DNA from: CAZFQG01 sp964520785
Lineage (GTDB): Bacteria > Planctomycetota > Planctomycetia > Pirellulales > Thermoguttaceae
NCBI GenBank assembly: GCA_964520785.1
Contig: CAZFQG010000063.1
Span: forward strand, 1 to 30,188
Length of the DNA: 30,188 bases
Direction of reading: 5' to 3'
Shown here one piece after another: positions 17,760 through 25,287 of the stretch. The translations under genes and the position numbers were made by a program. The notes below the pieces were generated by a model. It searched no databases and had not been told where the DNA came from. It saw only the letters and a list, made by a program, of their open reading frames with translations. How positions within the stretch are numbered: position 1 is the stretch's first letter; every line of letters starts with the position of its first letter.

Positions 17760-17881
17760 GGATTTGCACGATCTACTCTCAATTGGGGGTGTTGTATTCC
17801 ACGCCATGGATCACGAGAAAACCCATTTCGAATCTAACCCGGGGCTGGTATTTTGCTGAGCGGCCCGACGTGCGGTCCGGA

Positions 17882-17973
17882 AAAACTCTCGCGGGGGAGC
17901 GGATTGCGGGCCGGCCGGTCGGACCGGGGGCGGCCGCGTCGGGGATTCTCGGGCGCATTGCTCATCTTGCCGT
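17882..17973. repeat. Intergenic repeat, copy 1
   Basis: It begins with AAAACTCTCGCGGGGGA (17 bases identical to copy 2 at 21757) and continues with a diverged but alignable GC-rich stretch to a shared TTGCCG near 17973. It lies in non-coding DNA upstream of the Tat-exported protein gene. There is no coding potential and no terminal inverted repeat, so it does not look like an insertion sequence. Confidence 0.55.
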
Positions 17974-18015
17974 TCTTGCCGCTCGCCCCCGCGCGGCTTG
18001 CGTCGACCTGGCGCA

Positions 18016-18044
18016 TTGGTTTCCCCCGAACGGTCTGCTACAAT
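18016..18044 (+). promoter_or_regulatory. Predicted promoter of the glycoside-hydrolase-like/GGT operon
   Basis: TTGGTT (18016-18021), a 17-base spacer and TACAAT (18039-18044), giving a leader of about 33 bases before the ATG at 18084. The -10 hexamer matches that of the promoter at 247-275. The -35 is weaker. Confidence 0.45.
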
Positions 18045-18083
18045 CACCTTCCAGTGACACACTGCACCGGAGGTATCAAACCA

Positions 18084-19724
18084 ATGTCGCACTTCATGAA
18101 TCGCCGCCGCTTTCTGCAGGCTTCGGCCGCCGGTTGTATGGCGGGAATAGTGTGTGCGGGAGAATCGTCCGCTCAGCGACCCACGCCCGGGAGACTCGTG
18201 CTTAATGACGACGGGCACGTGTTCTTGTTTTTGAGCGATGATCTGGATAAGGATGATTTGCGACGGTATCTGGAGAGCTACTGCCGCGAGGGAGTGGGGA
18301 CGGTCGCCTACTGTGTGGGCGATATGTCGTGGCCGACGTTCCACCCGACCAAGATCGGCGTGCACTATAGCAAGCTGAGCACCGGCGGCGACTTGAAGCG
18401 GGCCAGGGGGTACAAGAATCTCGACAACTTCGCCTCCGAGCCCGGCGGGTATTTCGGCACTGTGTTCCGCATTCTTCGCGAGTTGGGAAAGACGACCCTG
18501 GCCAGCTTCCGCATGAACGACGCCCATTTCACGTCGACCGACAGCCCCCACGTGAGCGAGTTCTGGAAGCAGCACGCCAAGCGGGCCCTTGGCCCGGAGT
18601 ACGGCTACTACGGCGGCTGCCTGAACTACGCCGTCGACGAGGTCCGCGACCATTTCTTCGAGCGGCTGATGGAGTTCGCCGACCTCTACCCGGACGTGGA
18701 CGGCTTCGAACTCGATGCCATGCGCTCGCCCTTTTTCTTCCCGCCCGGCGAAGGCGAAAAGCACGCCCCCCTGTTCACGGAGCTGATCCGCCGGATCAAA
18801 ACGGCCCTGGCCGAACGGGCCGCGCGGCTGAAGCGGCCGCCCTATCTGCTCTCGATCAACGTGCCGCTGACTCCGGAGTTGGCGCTGGAATGCGGGCTGG
18901 ACGTCCCCGCCTGGGATTCCGAGGGGCTCGTCGACTACGTCAGTGCGGGCACGTATCACGGCTATATGAATCACCCCATGGAGAAATGGAAGAAGGCCCT
19001 TCCAAAAGGCACGCCGGTCTACGCCTATATTGGATGCTCTCCGCAGACGGGCCGCTATCTGGGGCTGGAGGAGTACCGTGCCGCGGCCGCCAACGCCTAC
19101 GGCGCGGGAGCCGACGGGATCTACCTCTTCAACTACCCGTGCCTTTACGAACTCGCGATGCAAGTCCCGCGCGATCGCGAACACGTCAAGATGGCTCTGG
19201 AAGACATGCGCGCCTACGGGCAGCAGGATTTCTCCCGCGTGGCCCAGGCGCTCGACGAGATAAATCGGCCCGACGCTCTGGCCGGCAAAAACAAGCGTTT
19301 CCTCTTCTATTCGGAAACCGGCAGCTATCGCCATCATGCCCTGGACGCCGCCTCCGTCAAACGGGCCGACAACGCGCCGGTGGAAGCCGTCTTCCGTTGC
19401 TACGAAGACTACGCCACCGCAAGTGCGATTACGTTGCGGTTCATACTGGAGCACGTCACGCGGACGGAGCAGTTCGACATTTGCCTCAATGGCCGCAAGA
19501 TCGAGCCTGGCGCCATGCAAATCCGCTACGCCGCCAACGGTCGCGACACGCGGATTCACAGCGTGACACGCGGGCCGTATCAGGAATACGAGATTCCCCT
19601 CGGCAAGGACTGGATGGTGCGCGGTGAGAACAAGCTTGAGGTGACACCACGGCGGCTGGATTCGGATTTGCCGGGGAAGATCTACCTGTTTGAGATGGAG
19701 CTTGACGTTTCGTACGCAACATGA
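18084..19724 (+). CDS. Tat-exported glycoside-hydrolase-like TIM-barrel protein
   Basis: A 546-residue exported protein. The N-terminus has NRRRFLQAS, a twin-arginine motif, then a hydrophobic stretch and a likely cleavage after SSA. The main body resembles a TIM-barrel glycoside hydrolase of the loosely defined hypothetical glycosyl-hydrolase type. Segments that look like barrel strands with acidic or aromatic residues include DVDGFELDAMRSPFFF (about 203-218), YLLSINVPLTPEL, LVDYVSAGTYHG and ADGIYLFNYP. The C-terminal hundred residues read as a beta-sandwich, possibly carbohydrate-binding. Substrate and catalytic residues cannot be named. GGAGGT lies about ten bases before ATG 18084; the frame reaches back to 17853, but that part is non-coding promoter and repeat DNA. 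It sits 26 bases before the gamma-glutamyltransferase gene and probably shares its transcript. Confidence 0.7.
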   Translation: MSHFMNRRRFLQASAAGCMAGIVCAGESSAQRPTPGRLVLNDDGHVFLFLSDDLDKDDLRRYLESYCREGVGTVAYCVGDMSWPTFHPTKIGVHYSKLSTGGDLKRARGYKNLDNFASEPGGYFGTVFRILRELGKTTLASFRMNDAHFTSTDSPHVSEFWKQHAKRALGPEYGYYGGCLNYAVDEVRDHFFERLMEFADLYPDVDGFELDAMRSPFFFPPGEGEKHAPLFTELIRRIKTALAERAARLKRPPYLLSINVPLTPELALECGLDVPAWDSEGLVDYVSAGTYHGYMNHPMEKWKKALPKGTPVYAYIGCSPQTGRYLGLEEYRAAAANAYGAGADGIYLFNYPCLYELAMQVPRDREHVKMALEDMRAYGQQDFSRVAQALDEINRPDALAGKNKRFLFYSETGSYRHHALDAASVKRADNAPVEAVFRCYEDYATASAITLRFILEHVTRTEQFDICLNGRKIEPGAMQIRYAANGRDTRIHSVTRGPYQEYEIPLGKDWMVRGENKLEVTPRRLDSDLPGKIYLFEMELDVSYAT

Positions 19725-19750
19725 CGCTTTTCGATTTCAAGGAGCTTGCT

Positions 19751-21481
19751 ATGGTTTTCCGGCCGAAGTGGTTGATCTCGTTTCTTCTCCCGACCCTTTT
19801 ATGTGCCGAAGCCGGTGCCTGGGCCGCCGATATCACCTGGAAGGCCTCCGGCAGGGGTGGTGCCGTTGCCGCCGGCGGAAGCGAGGCCGTTGCTGCCGGA
19901 TTGGACATTCTCCGTGCCGACGGCAATGCGGCCGACGCCGCCGTGGCGACCCTGCTGGCCCTGTCGGTAACGGACTACGGCGCCTTTGCCATCGGCGGGG
20001 AAATCCCCCTGATCATCTATGATGCGAACAAGCAAGAGGTCAAGGTCCTCTCGGGGCTGGGTCGCGCCCCGCTGGATCCCGAGGCCATCGAGTGGTTCTA
20101 CGAGAATGGAATCCCGTCCCGGGGCGACATGAGAGCCACACCCGTTCCCGGTGCCGTCGACCTGTGTTTGACCACCTTGAAACTCTACGGAACGAAGTCC
20201 TTCGAAGAAGTCGTCGGCCCGACCCTGGCGCTTCTGGACGCCGCGCGGCTGGATTGGCATCCGCGCCTGGCCGCCACGCTGCGCACGCTTGTCGAAGCCG
20301 AAAGGAACACGCCCGGCAATCGTGTGGCAAAGCTGGACGCGGTGCGCCGTTGCTTCTATCGAGGCGAGGTGGCCGACGAGTTGGAAGCCTGGTACGTCGA
20401 CACCGGCGCGTGGCTTCGCAAGCCAGATCTGGCGGCGCACCGGACGGTGGTCGAAGACCCGGTCACCATCGAGTATCGAGGGTACAAGATCCACAAGTGC
20501 GGGCCGTGGACGCAAGGACCGACGCTTTGCCAAACGTTGCGGTTATTGGAAGGTTTTGACCTCAGAAACATGGGGCATCTCTCGGCCGACTATATCCATG
20601 CCCTGACCGAGGCGTTGAAGCTGGGTTTCGCGGATCGGGATGAGTACTACGGCGACCCGGTTTTCGCCGACGTGCCCCTGGAAGCCCTGCTATCGGATCA
20701 GTATACGGCGATCCGGCGGCCTTTAATCGACATGTCCCGGGCCTCGCTGGACCGACGTCCCGGCGATCCACGGCGGATGCGCGCGATCCGGGGCCCCCAA
20801 ACGCCGGCCGGCGCGTCGACCGGGATTCCGATTCAGGACACGACCACGTGTGTCGTCGCCGACCGCCTGGGAAACGTGGTGGCGGCCACTCCGAGCTGCA
20901 ATCTCCTGACGAACCGCCCCGGGCCTTCCGGGATTACCCAGGGGAATCGCCTCCGCAGTCTCAACACCACGCCCGGCCATCCGAATCGCATCGAGCCGGG
21001 CAAGCGCCCTCGGATTACACTGACGCCCACGCTGGTCACCAAGGACGGTAAACCGGTAATCGCGATCAGCGTGGCGGGCGGCGACTTGCAAGAGCAGACC
21101 ACGCTCAACGTCTTGCTGGCGCACATCGAATTCGGCATGTCGCCCGAGGCCGCGGTGACGGCTCCCCGGTTTCACACGAGCCACTATCAGAACTCGTTCG
21201 ATCCCAATCCGGATCGAGACGCCGCTTTCGTCGGCGCAGGTACGCTCCGAGTGAACACCGCCGTTTCCGAAGAGACCCGAAGGGAGCTTTCCCGGCGGGG
21301 CCACGAGCTGACCACCACGTCCGATCCCATTGCGCATCCCGTAATGATCCACGTCGATCCCAAGACGGGCATCTTTCATGCCGCGGGCGATCCGAAAGCG
21401 GGTAGACATGCGGGCGCCTTGGATGTCACGTCGCCAGACCACCCTGAAGCTCAGGCCCCCGGCCGGGACGGTCCGGAATAG
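19751..21481 (+). CDS. Secreted gamma-glutamyltransferase (GGT)
   Basis: A 576-residue exported enzyme of the gamma-glutamyltransferase family, which hydrolyses or transfers the gamma-glutamyl group of glutathione and related compounds outside the cytoplasm. The signal peptide ends near AGAWA. GGTs are Ntn-hydrolases that self-cleave before a Thr. Here DTTTCVVADRLGN aligns with the E. coli nucleophile region, making Thr364 the likely nucleophile and new N-terminus of the small subunit. AGGD later fits the oxyanion Gly-Gly. The end, GDPKAGRHAGAL, fits the family's C-terminal motif. The start is ATG 19751, preceded by AAGGAG at seven bases. An upstream ATG at 19721 overlaps the previous stop as ATGA but would bury the signal peptide. 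Second gene of the pair with the glycoside-hydrolase-like protein. Confidence 0.88.
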   Translation: MVFRPKWLISFLLPTLLCAEAGAWAADITWKASGRGGAVAAGGSEAVAAGLDILRADGNAADAAVATLLALSVTDYGAFAIGGEIPLIIYDANKQEVKVLSGLGRAPLDPEAIEWFYENGIPSRGDMRATPVPGAVDLCLTTLKLYGTKSFEEVVGPTLALLDAARLDWHPRLAATLRTLVEAERNTPGNRVAKLDAVRRCFYRGEVADELEAWYVDTGAWLRKPDLAAHRTVVEDPVTIEYRGYKIHKCGPWTQGPTLCQTLRLLEGFDLRNMGHLSADYIHALTEALKLGFADRDEYYGDPVFADVPLEALLSDQYTAIRRPLIDMSRASLDRRPGDPRRMRAIRGPQTPAGASTGIPIQDTTTCVVADRLGNVVAATPSCNLLTNRPGPSGITQGNRLRSLNTTPGHPNRIEPGKRPRITLTPTLVTKDGKPVIAISVAGGDLQEQTTLNVLLAHIEFGMSPEAAVTAPRFHTSHYQNSFDPNPDRDAAFVGAGTLRVNTAVSEETRRELSRRGHELTTTSDPIAHPVMIHVDPKTGIFHAAGDPKAGRHAGALDVTSPDHPEAQAPGRDGPE

Positions 21482-21488
21482 ACCTTGG

Positions 21489-21752
21489 TTACTCCCTGGG
21501 CGATGCTTGTGCGCCAGATGTCCTCAACATCCTTCCACCGCATGGCATTGCGAAATGAGCGTCTCCGTGGATCAATTCCCTGTTCCGGGGAAACGGATCG
21601 TCCGCCGGGCGCGAAGTGGCAGGGCCGATGAAGTAATCGGTGATGCGTTCCCCAGTCTTCGCGTCGACCACAACATAACAAAGGGGTCCGATGCCAATCG
21701 CCTCGGTCGCCCGATTGATTCGGTAGTCACAATACCAATTCGCCGCGCGGGC
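21489..21752 (-). pseudogene. Open frame of 87 codons without a start, possible gene remnant
   Basis: An open frame on the minus strand begins right after an in-frame TAG at 21755-21753 and has no credible start codon or ribosome site (only an internal GTG at 21671). Its protein has an ordinary, non-shadow composition, with pieces such as ANWYCDYRINRATEA and YVVVDAKTGERITDYFIGP. I do not recognise the family. It could be the tail of a decayed gene, with the upstream end replaced by the repeat at 21757, or it could be chance. Confidence 0.3.
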
Positions 21753-21756
21753 CTAG

Positions 21757-21846
21757 AAAACTCTCGCGGGGGAACCGATTTTCGGCCAACCGTCCGGGTT
21801 GGGGCCGGCCGTGGCGACGGTTTTTGGCGCGTTGCTCCGTTTGCCG
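21757..21846. repeat. Intergenic repeat, copy 2
   Basis: It shares AAAACTCTCGCGGGGGA with copy 1 at 17882 and stays alignable, with many substitutions, through a TTGGCGCGTTGCTC stretch (copy 1: TCGGGCGCATTGCTC) to TTGCCG. It sits in the same orientation as copy 1, next to the end of cheD. The function is unknown. Confidence 0.55.
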
Positions 21847-21852
21847 CCGTGC

Positions 21853-22341
21853 TCAGAGCGTTTCCAGCAACCGCGGGCCGTTCCAGATTTCGACGGCACC
21901 GTCGGCGGGGGAGAAGATGACCTTTCGGCCCAGGGTGCCTCCGGTATGGGAGGCGCGTAGGGAGATTCCTTGCGATTCCAGGAGGCGGGTGGCTGCTTCG
22001 ACGTTGCGGCGGCCGATGTCCAAGCTATTCGTCCGCCCGAACATTTTCGCCCCTCCGATTAGTTTCGCGGCGAGATTTCCGATTGAAGAACCCCTCTCGG
22101 ACAATTCCCGGATCATCTGAACAACGGCCGTGTCTACATACTTTCCCTTCGGTCCGTCGAAGTCGGCCGGGCTTTCCGGCAAGAGCGCATGCCCCATCGC
22201 GCCGCGCCGAGAGGTCTCGTCCCAAAGCACGATCGCGACGCACGAGCCGACCAGGGTCTCCAGCAGCTCCGGCGGCTCGGTGAGCGCCAAGCCGGCGATT
22301 GAGAGACTGATGCGGGTCACGGGGGCGTCGACAGGGGTCAT
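21853..22341 (-). CDS. cheD: CheD-type chemoreceptor glutamine deamidase
   Basis: A 162-residue cytoplasmic protein. CheD deamidates specific glutamines of chemoreceptors and in many bacteria also binds the phosphatase CheC, tuning adaptation. GSCVAIVLWD carries the catalytic Cys34 and GHALLP the catalytic His51; the 17-residue gap equals that of Thermotoga CheD (27 and 44, from memory). YVDTAVVQMIREL, AKLIGGAKMF and DIGRRN are further family blocks. Length is normal. The ATG at 22341 has no strong Shine-Dalgarno. No intact cheA, cheW, receptor or cheC gene lies in the window. Only a CheA fragment remains about 4 kb away, so the partners must be elsewhere if the protein is functional. Confidence 0.92.
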   Translation of the reverse strand: MTPVDAPVTRISLSIAGLALTEPPELLETLVGSCVAIVLWDETSRRGAMGHALLPESPADFDGPKGKYVDTAVVQMIRELSERGSSIGNLAAKLIGGAKMFGRTNSLDIGRRNVEAATRLLESQGISLRASHTGGTLGRKVIFSPADGAVEIWNGPRLLETL

Positions 22342-22754
22342 ACGGAACTAAGGAGCAGTCAGGGAAACAGCCGCTAACATAAATTGCACTAATAGCGTAG
22401 CTTACACAAGAAGACGAGGAGAGTAATAATGGAATATCTACGAAAACTATCTTGTCTAGGCCGGTTATCTGCGCAGGTTCTCGGAACTATTTGTCCCGCG
22501 GTGCATTTATGTGGGTAGAAGTCTTGCAAAACGAAAGCCCATCTTGCACAATAGAGGTTGGCGATCGGTTGGTCGCGCGGCGATGGTTCTGGGCATTTGC
22601 CCGTTTTGACCTTCGGCTTCACGATCGGCGACGCGTCCTGCCTCGAGAATCCTTCCAATTTATCCACGTTGGTCTTGGTCTCCGCGATCCGTGTCGGCCG
22701 GCAATGTAGTCCGTCGACGAGATCGCCCGACTGCGAAGAGTTGGGATTTTTTTC
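22342..22754. other. Intergenic region between cheD and the chorismatase-like gene
   Basis: No convincing long gene. A 151-codon minus-strand frame crosses into the chorismatase gene and has no recognisable domain. The region is less GC-rich than its surroundings around 22375-22440. It holds a 29-codon frame with a good ribosome site (22429-22518) and a weak promoter-like pair, TTGCAA (22524-22529), 17 bases, CACAAT (22547-22552), which could serve the gene at 22755. Confidence 0.45.
22429..22518 (+). CDS. Possible 29-residue peptide
   Basis: ATG at 22429 is preceded by GAGGAGAG at a normal distance. The frame encodes MEYLRKLSCLG and 18 further residues with three Cys, ending in TAG at 22518. 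The only support is the ribosome site and the non-GC-rich setting. It may be a short leader or small protein, or a chance frame. No homologue is recognised. Confidence 0.2.
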   Translation: MEYLRKLSCLGRLSAQVLGTICPAVHLCG

Positions 22755-23999
22755 ATGACGACTCGACCCCACTTCTATCCGACGAAAAAGATCGCCGATT
22801 TGGGGAATTGCTTGACCGTCGAGTTCGCCAATCGTGAAAAACACGTCTTCGTGTCGACTTCTTCAAGGACGAAGCGGGGAGCCGTGCAGGAGCTTCGCGC
22901 CTTGCTCGAAGGAACCCGTGCCGCCTGCGAATCCGAGGGAACCCCGGATTCGATCATCCAACAGACCGTTTTCGTCGATGATCCGATCGACCGCGTCGCC
23001 TGTCAGCAAGAAGTCGAGAAAGCATACGGAAGTCGTTGTCCCGCAACGAGTTATGTCGTTCAAAAGTCGTGTTCTGGGGGGAGTGTTTCACTCGAGACTT
23101 GGGCCGTCGCGGCCGATTCTTCGGATTTCACCGTCGAATATGCCAGTCCGCACATTGTCGTTCGCCGAAACAACGGCGTTTCGTGGGTCCATTTCGCGGA
23201 TGTCGCCGAACCAACCGACCCCGGGGGAGTTTACTCGCACTCGGCCGTTGCCTTCGAGACGATGGCGAGGCAATTAAAGCAGCGGCGTATTCCGTATGAC
23301 CAAGTGGTGCGGACCTGGCTCTACCTCGGCGACATCGTCGGCGCGGAGGGAGATACGCAGCGTTACAAGGAGCTGAACCGCGCGCGAACGGATTTCTATA
23401 GGAAATTTCGATTTCATGAAGGGCATGTTCCCAAGCGGTTGAATGGATCGGTTTTTCCGGCCAGCACCGGCATCGGAATGGACGGGCGCGACGTCGTCAT
23501 GAGTTGCCTGGCCTTGACCACCGACCGCAGTGACGTCAGACTAATGCCGTTGGAAAATCCGTCCCAGACGTCGGCTTTTCTATACGGCCCGCACTACAGC
23601 CCCAAGAGCCCCAAGTTCGCCCGGGCGATGGCCGTTTGCGTGGACGACGCCGCGACGACCCTGGTCAGCGGAACGGCCAGCATCACCGAGTCGGAGAGCC
23701 GGTTCCCGGACGACCCCGAACGGCAAACGCACCAGACGCTCGACAATATCGAGGTCCTCATTTCCCCGGAAAACTTCCGCCGGCACGGACTTGACGGGTT
23801 GGGCTCGGGGTTGGAGGGACTGGCGCAGATCCGCGTCTACGTGAAGCGCCTTGCCGACTACGAAGCGGTGCGCCAGGCGTGCGAAGACCGTGTGGGGGAT
23901 TGCCCCGCCGTCTATGTCATCGCCGACGTTTGTCGACCGGAACTCCTGGTTGAAATCGAAGGCATCGCTTTTTCTCGTCGTTCATGCCCGCAAACCTAA
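22755..23999 (+). CDS. Chorismatase-like protein (FkbO/Hyg5 family, two RidA-like domains)
   Basis: A 414-residue protein resembling the chorismatases FkbO, Hyg5 and XanB2, which split chorismate into pyruvate and a cyclohexadiene or hydroxybenzoate. Family blocks are WVHFADV, FPASTGIGMDGRDVV, LVSGTASITESESRFP and, near the end, ADVCRPELLVEIEG. Glu400 matches the essential Glu by position. Gly306 (94 residues before Glu400) and Cys393 (seven before) show the Gly/Cys/Glu pattern I recall for Hyg5 (240/327/334), which makes 3-hydroxybenzoate; FkbO has Ala at the first site. That points to a hydroxybenzoate-forming type, inferred and not shown. The N-terminal half is divergent. No good Shine-Dalgarno precedes ATG 22755. 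The stop lies 16 bases inside the next gene, suggesting coupled translation with the GTPase. Confidence 0.75.
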   Translation: MTTRPHFYPTKKIADLGNCLTVEFANREKHVFVSTSSRTKRGAVQELRALLEGTRAACESEGTPDSIIQQTVFVDDPIDRVACQQEVEKAYGSRCPATSYVVQKSCSGGSVSLETWAVAADSSDFTVEYASPHIVVRRNNGVSWVHFADVAEPTDPGGVYSHSAVAFETMARQLKQRRIPYDQVVRTWLYLGDIVGAEGDTQRYKELNRARTDFYRKFRFHEGHVPKRLNGSVFPASTGIGMDGRDVVMSCLALTTDRSDVRLMPLENPSQTSAFLYGPHYSPKSPKFARAMAVCVDDAATTLVSGTASITESESRFPDDPERQTHQTLDNIEVLISPENFRRHGLDGLGSGLEGLAQIRVYVKRLADYEAVRQACEDRVGDCPAVYVIADVCRPELLVEIEGIAFSRRSCPQT

Positions 24000-24976
24000 C
24001 GCAGCAGTATCTCAAGGCCGAGGAGGCCTACCGTCAGGCTTCCAGTCCCGAGGAAGAGCTGAAGTGTCTTCAGGTGATGCTGCAGGAGATTCCCAAGCAT
24101 AAGGGGACGGACCATCTCCAGGCGTCGCTGAAGTCGAAGGTTGCCAAGCTTAAGAAAGAGATCGCCGCCGATAAACAGGCAGGCAAGAAGAGCCGGGGCG
24201 TGCGGATTCCGCGTCAAGGGGCCGGAACGGCCATACTCCTGGGGGGGCCTAATTCCGGCAAGAGCCGGCTCATCGCCTCGCTGACCCGCGCCGAACCGGA
24301 GGTCGCCCCTTACCCCTTCACCACTCACGTCGCCGCCCCCGCCATGATGCCGTGGGAGGACGTCTACGTCCAGCTCATCGACACGCCCCCTATTACCGCC
24401 GACTTCATGGAGTCGTACATGCATGGGCTGATCCGCTCGGCGGACTTGGCATTGCTGATGGTGAACCTGGGGGAAGACGACGGAATTGAGCAGATTCAGG
24501 AGGTGATGGACCGGCTCAGCGCGACCAAGACCCGGCTGGCACGGACGTCGTACCTCGACGAATCGGACGTGGGGCTTTCCTACACGAGGGCGTTTCTGGT
24601 GCTCAACAAGATCGACGTCGAGGGGGCGGAGGAGCGGATTGGGCTTCTGCATGAATTGTGCGACCTCGATTTCGAGGAAATCCGCATTTCCGCCACCGAG
24701 GGGACCGGTCTGGAGGAGTTACGGAACAAGGTATATGAGGCGCTCGACGTGGTCCGCGTCTACACGAAACTCCCTTCGGCGAAGGAGCCGGACTTGGAAC
24801 GTCCGTTCACGGTCCGCAATGGAGACACGCTCGTCGAATTGGCCCGGCAGGTTCACAAGGACTACGTCGAGGGGCTGAAATTCGCCAGGGTCTGGGGGAC
24901 GGCCGTCCACGACGGCACCGTGGTGAAGGGGGACTACGTCCTCCACGACAAGGACATCGTGGAACTGCACATGTGA
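23984..24976 (+). CDS. DRG/Obg-like GTPase with TGS domain
   Basis: A 330-residue cytoplasmic GTP-binding protein. Residues 1-75 are a charged, helical, Lys-rich region, possibly RNA- or ribosome-contacting. The G domain has G1 GGPNSGKS (87-94), G3 DTPP (133-136), G4 NKID (208-211) and G5 SAT (236-238). Residues about 258-330 form a TGS domain (FTVRNGDTLVELARQVHKD... to ELHM). This layout matches DRG-type translation GTPases of archaea and eukaryotes more than classical bacterial Obg, which has a glycine-rich N-terminal fold. The G3 motif reads DTPP where most family members have DxPG, which could change switch II behaviour. It overlaps the chorismatase-like gene by 16 bases and has no Shine-Dalgarno of its own, so translation is probably coupled. 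The role is unknown; a link to ribosome function is family inference. Confidence 0.82.
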   Translation: MPANLTQQYLKAEEAYRQASSPEEELKCLQVMLQEIPKHKGTDHLQASLKSKVAKLKKEIAADKQAGKKSRGVRIPRQGAGTAILLGGPNSGKSRLIASLTRAEPEVAPYPFTTHVAAPAMMPWEDVYVQLIDTPPITADFMESYMHGLIRSADLALLMVNLGEDDGIEQIQEVMDRLSATKTRLARTSYLDESDVGLSYTRAFLVLNKIDVEGAEERIGLLHELCDLDFEEIRISATEGTGLEELRNKVYEALDVVRVYTKLPSAKEPDLERPFTVRNGDTLVELARQVHKDYVEGLKFARVWGTAVHDGTVVKGDYVLHDKDIVELHM

Positions 24977-25287
24977 GCGCGGACGTCGCCAGCCGAGCGA
25001 GGGGGGGGGATTCGGGAGAAAGGAGTTGAGTTTGGATGGAGCGAGGTTCCTCTGGCTTGGACAGTCCCGATTGGGGGGATGTAATGCGAATCAGATCGTC
25101 TTGACCCGAATCGGTCTTTTTCGTATCTTCGGCGAACTTGGCGTTCTTCCAGACTTGTGCGGTATTGACCGCGCGTGGAGATTGGCACACATGTGACTTG
25201 TATACCCCGGCGGCTCCCGATGTGGACGTGGCACGGCCGACGCGGGATTCGCGAGTGAGTTTTGGTATGGAAAAGGAGTTCCGAACC
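24977..25287. other. Intergenic region before the lipoprotein gene
   Basis: No gene is supported. The lipoprotein frame stays open back to 25138, but that part lacks a signal peptide and a ribosome site. The region holds a weak terminator-like hairpin (25093-25121). I found no promoter of good quality. Confidence 0.45.
25093..25121 (+). terminator. Weak intrinsic terminator candidate after the GTPase gene
   Basis: AGATCG (25093-25098) can pair with CGGTCT (25112-25117) over six positions with one G-U wobble and a 13-base loop, and a run of five T follows. It lies about 117 bases beyond the GTPase stop. The stem is short, so the call is tentative. Confidence 0.3.

Larger units (their letters stand above)
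17712..18083. other. Divergent intergenic region between ATPase and Tat-exported protein
   Basis: This stretch holds the ATPase promoter and palindromes at its left end, the first copy of the intergenic repeat (17882-17973), and the plus-strand promoter at 18016-18044. No gene is seen. Open frames extending into it from both neighbours lack family sequence. Confidence 0.55.
21482..21852. other. Intergenic region between GGT and cheD
   Basis: No intact gene is present. It contains the possible gene remnant on the minus strand (21489-21752) and the second copy of the intergenic repeat (21757-21846), which ends just past the 3' end of cheD. No clear terminator for the GGT gene was found. Confidence 0.5.

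Noticed and set aside
17811..19559. A 582-codon minus-strand frame opposite the Tat-exported protein
   Set aside because: It is antisense to a gene with a Tat signal, ribosome site and promoter, and its protein has no recognisable domain.
22389..22844. A 151-codon minus-strand frame between cheD and the chorismatase-like gene
   Set aside because: It runs into the start of the chorismatase-like gene, has no recognisable domain and no ribosome site. Its Cys/His scatter does not form a motif.
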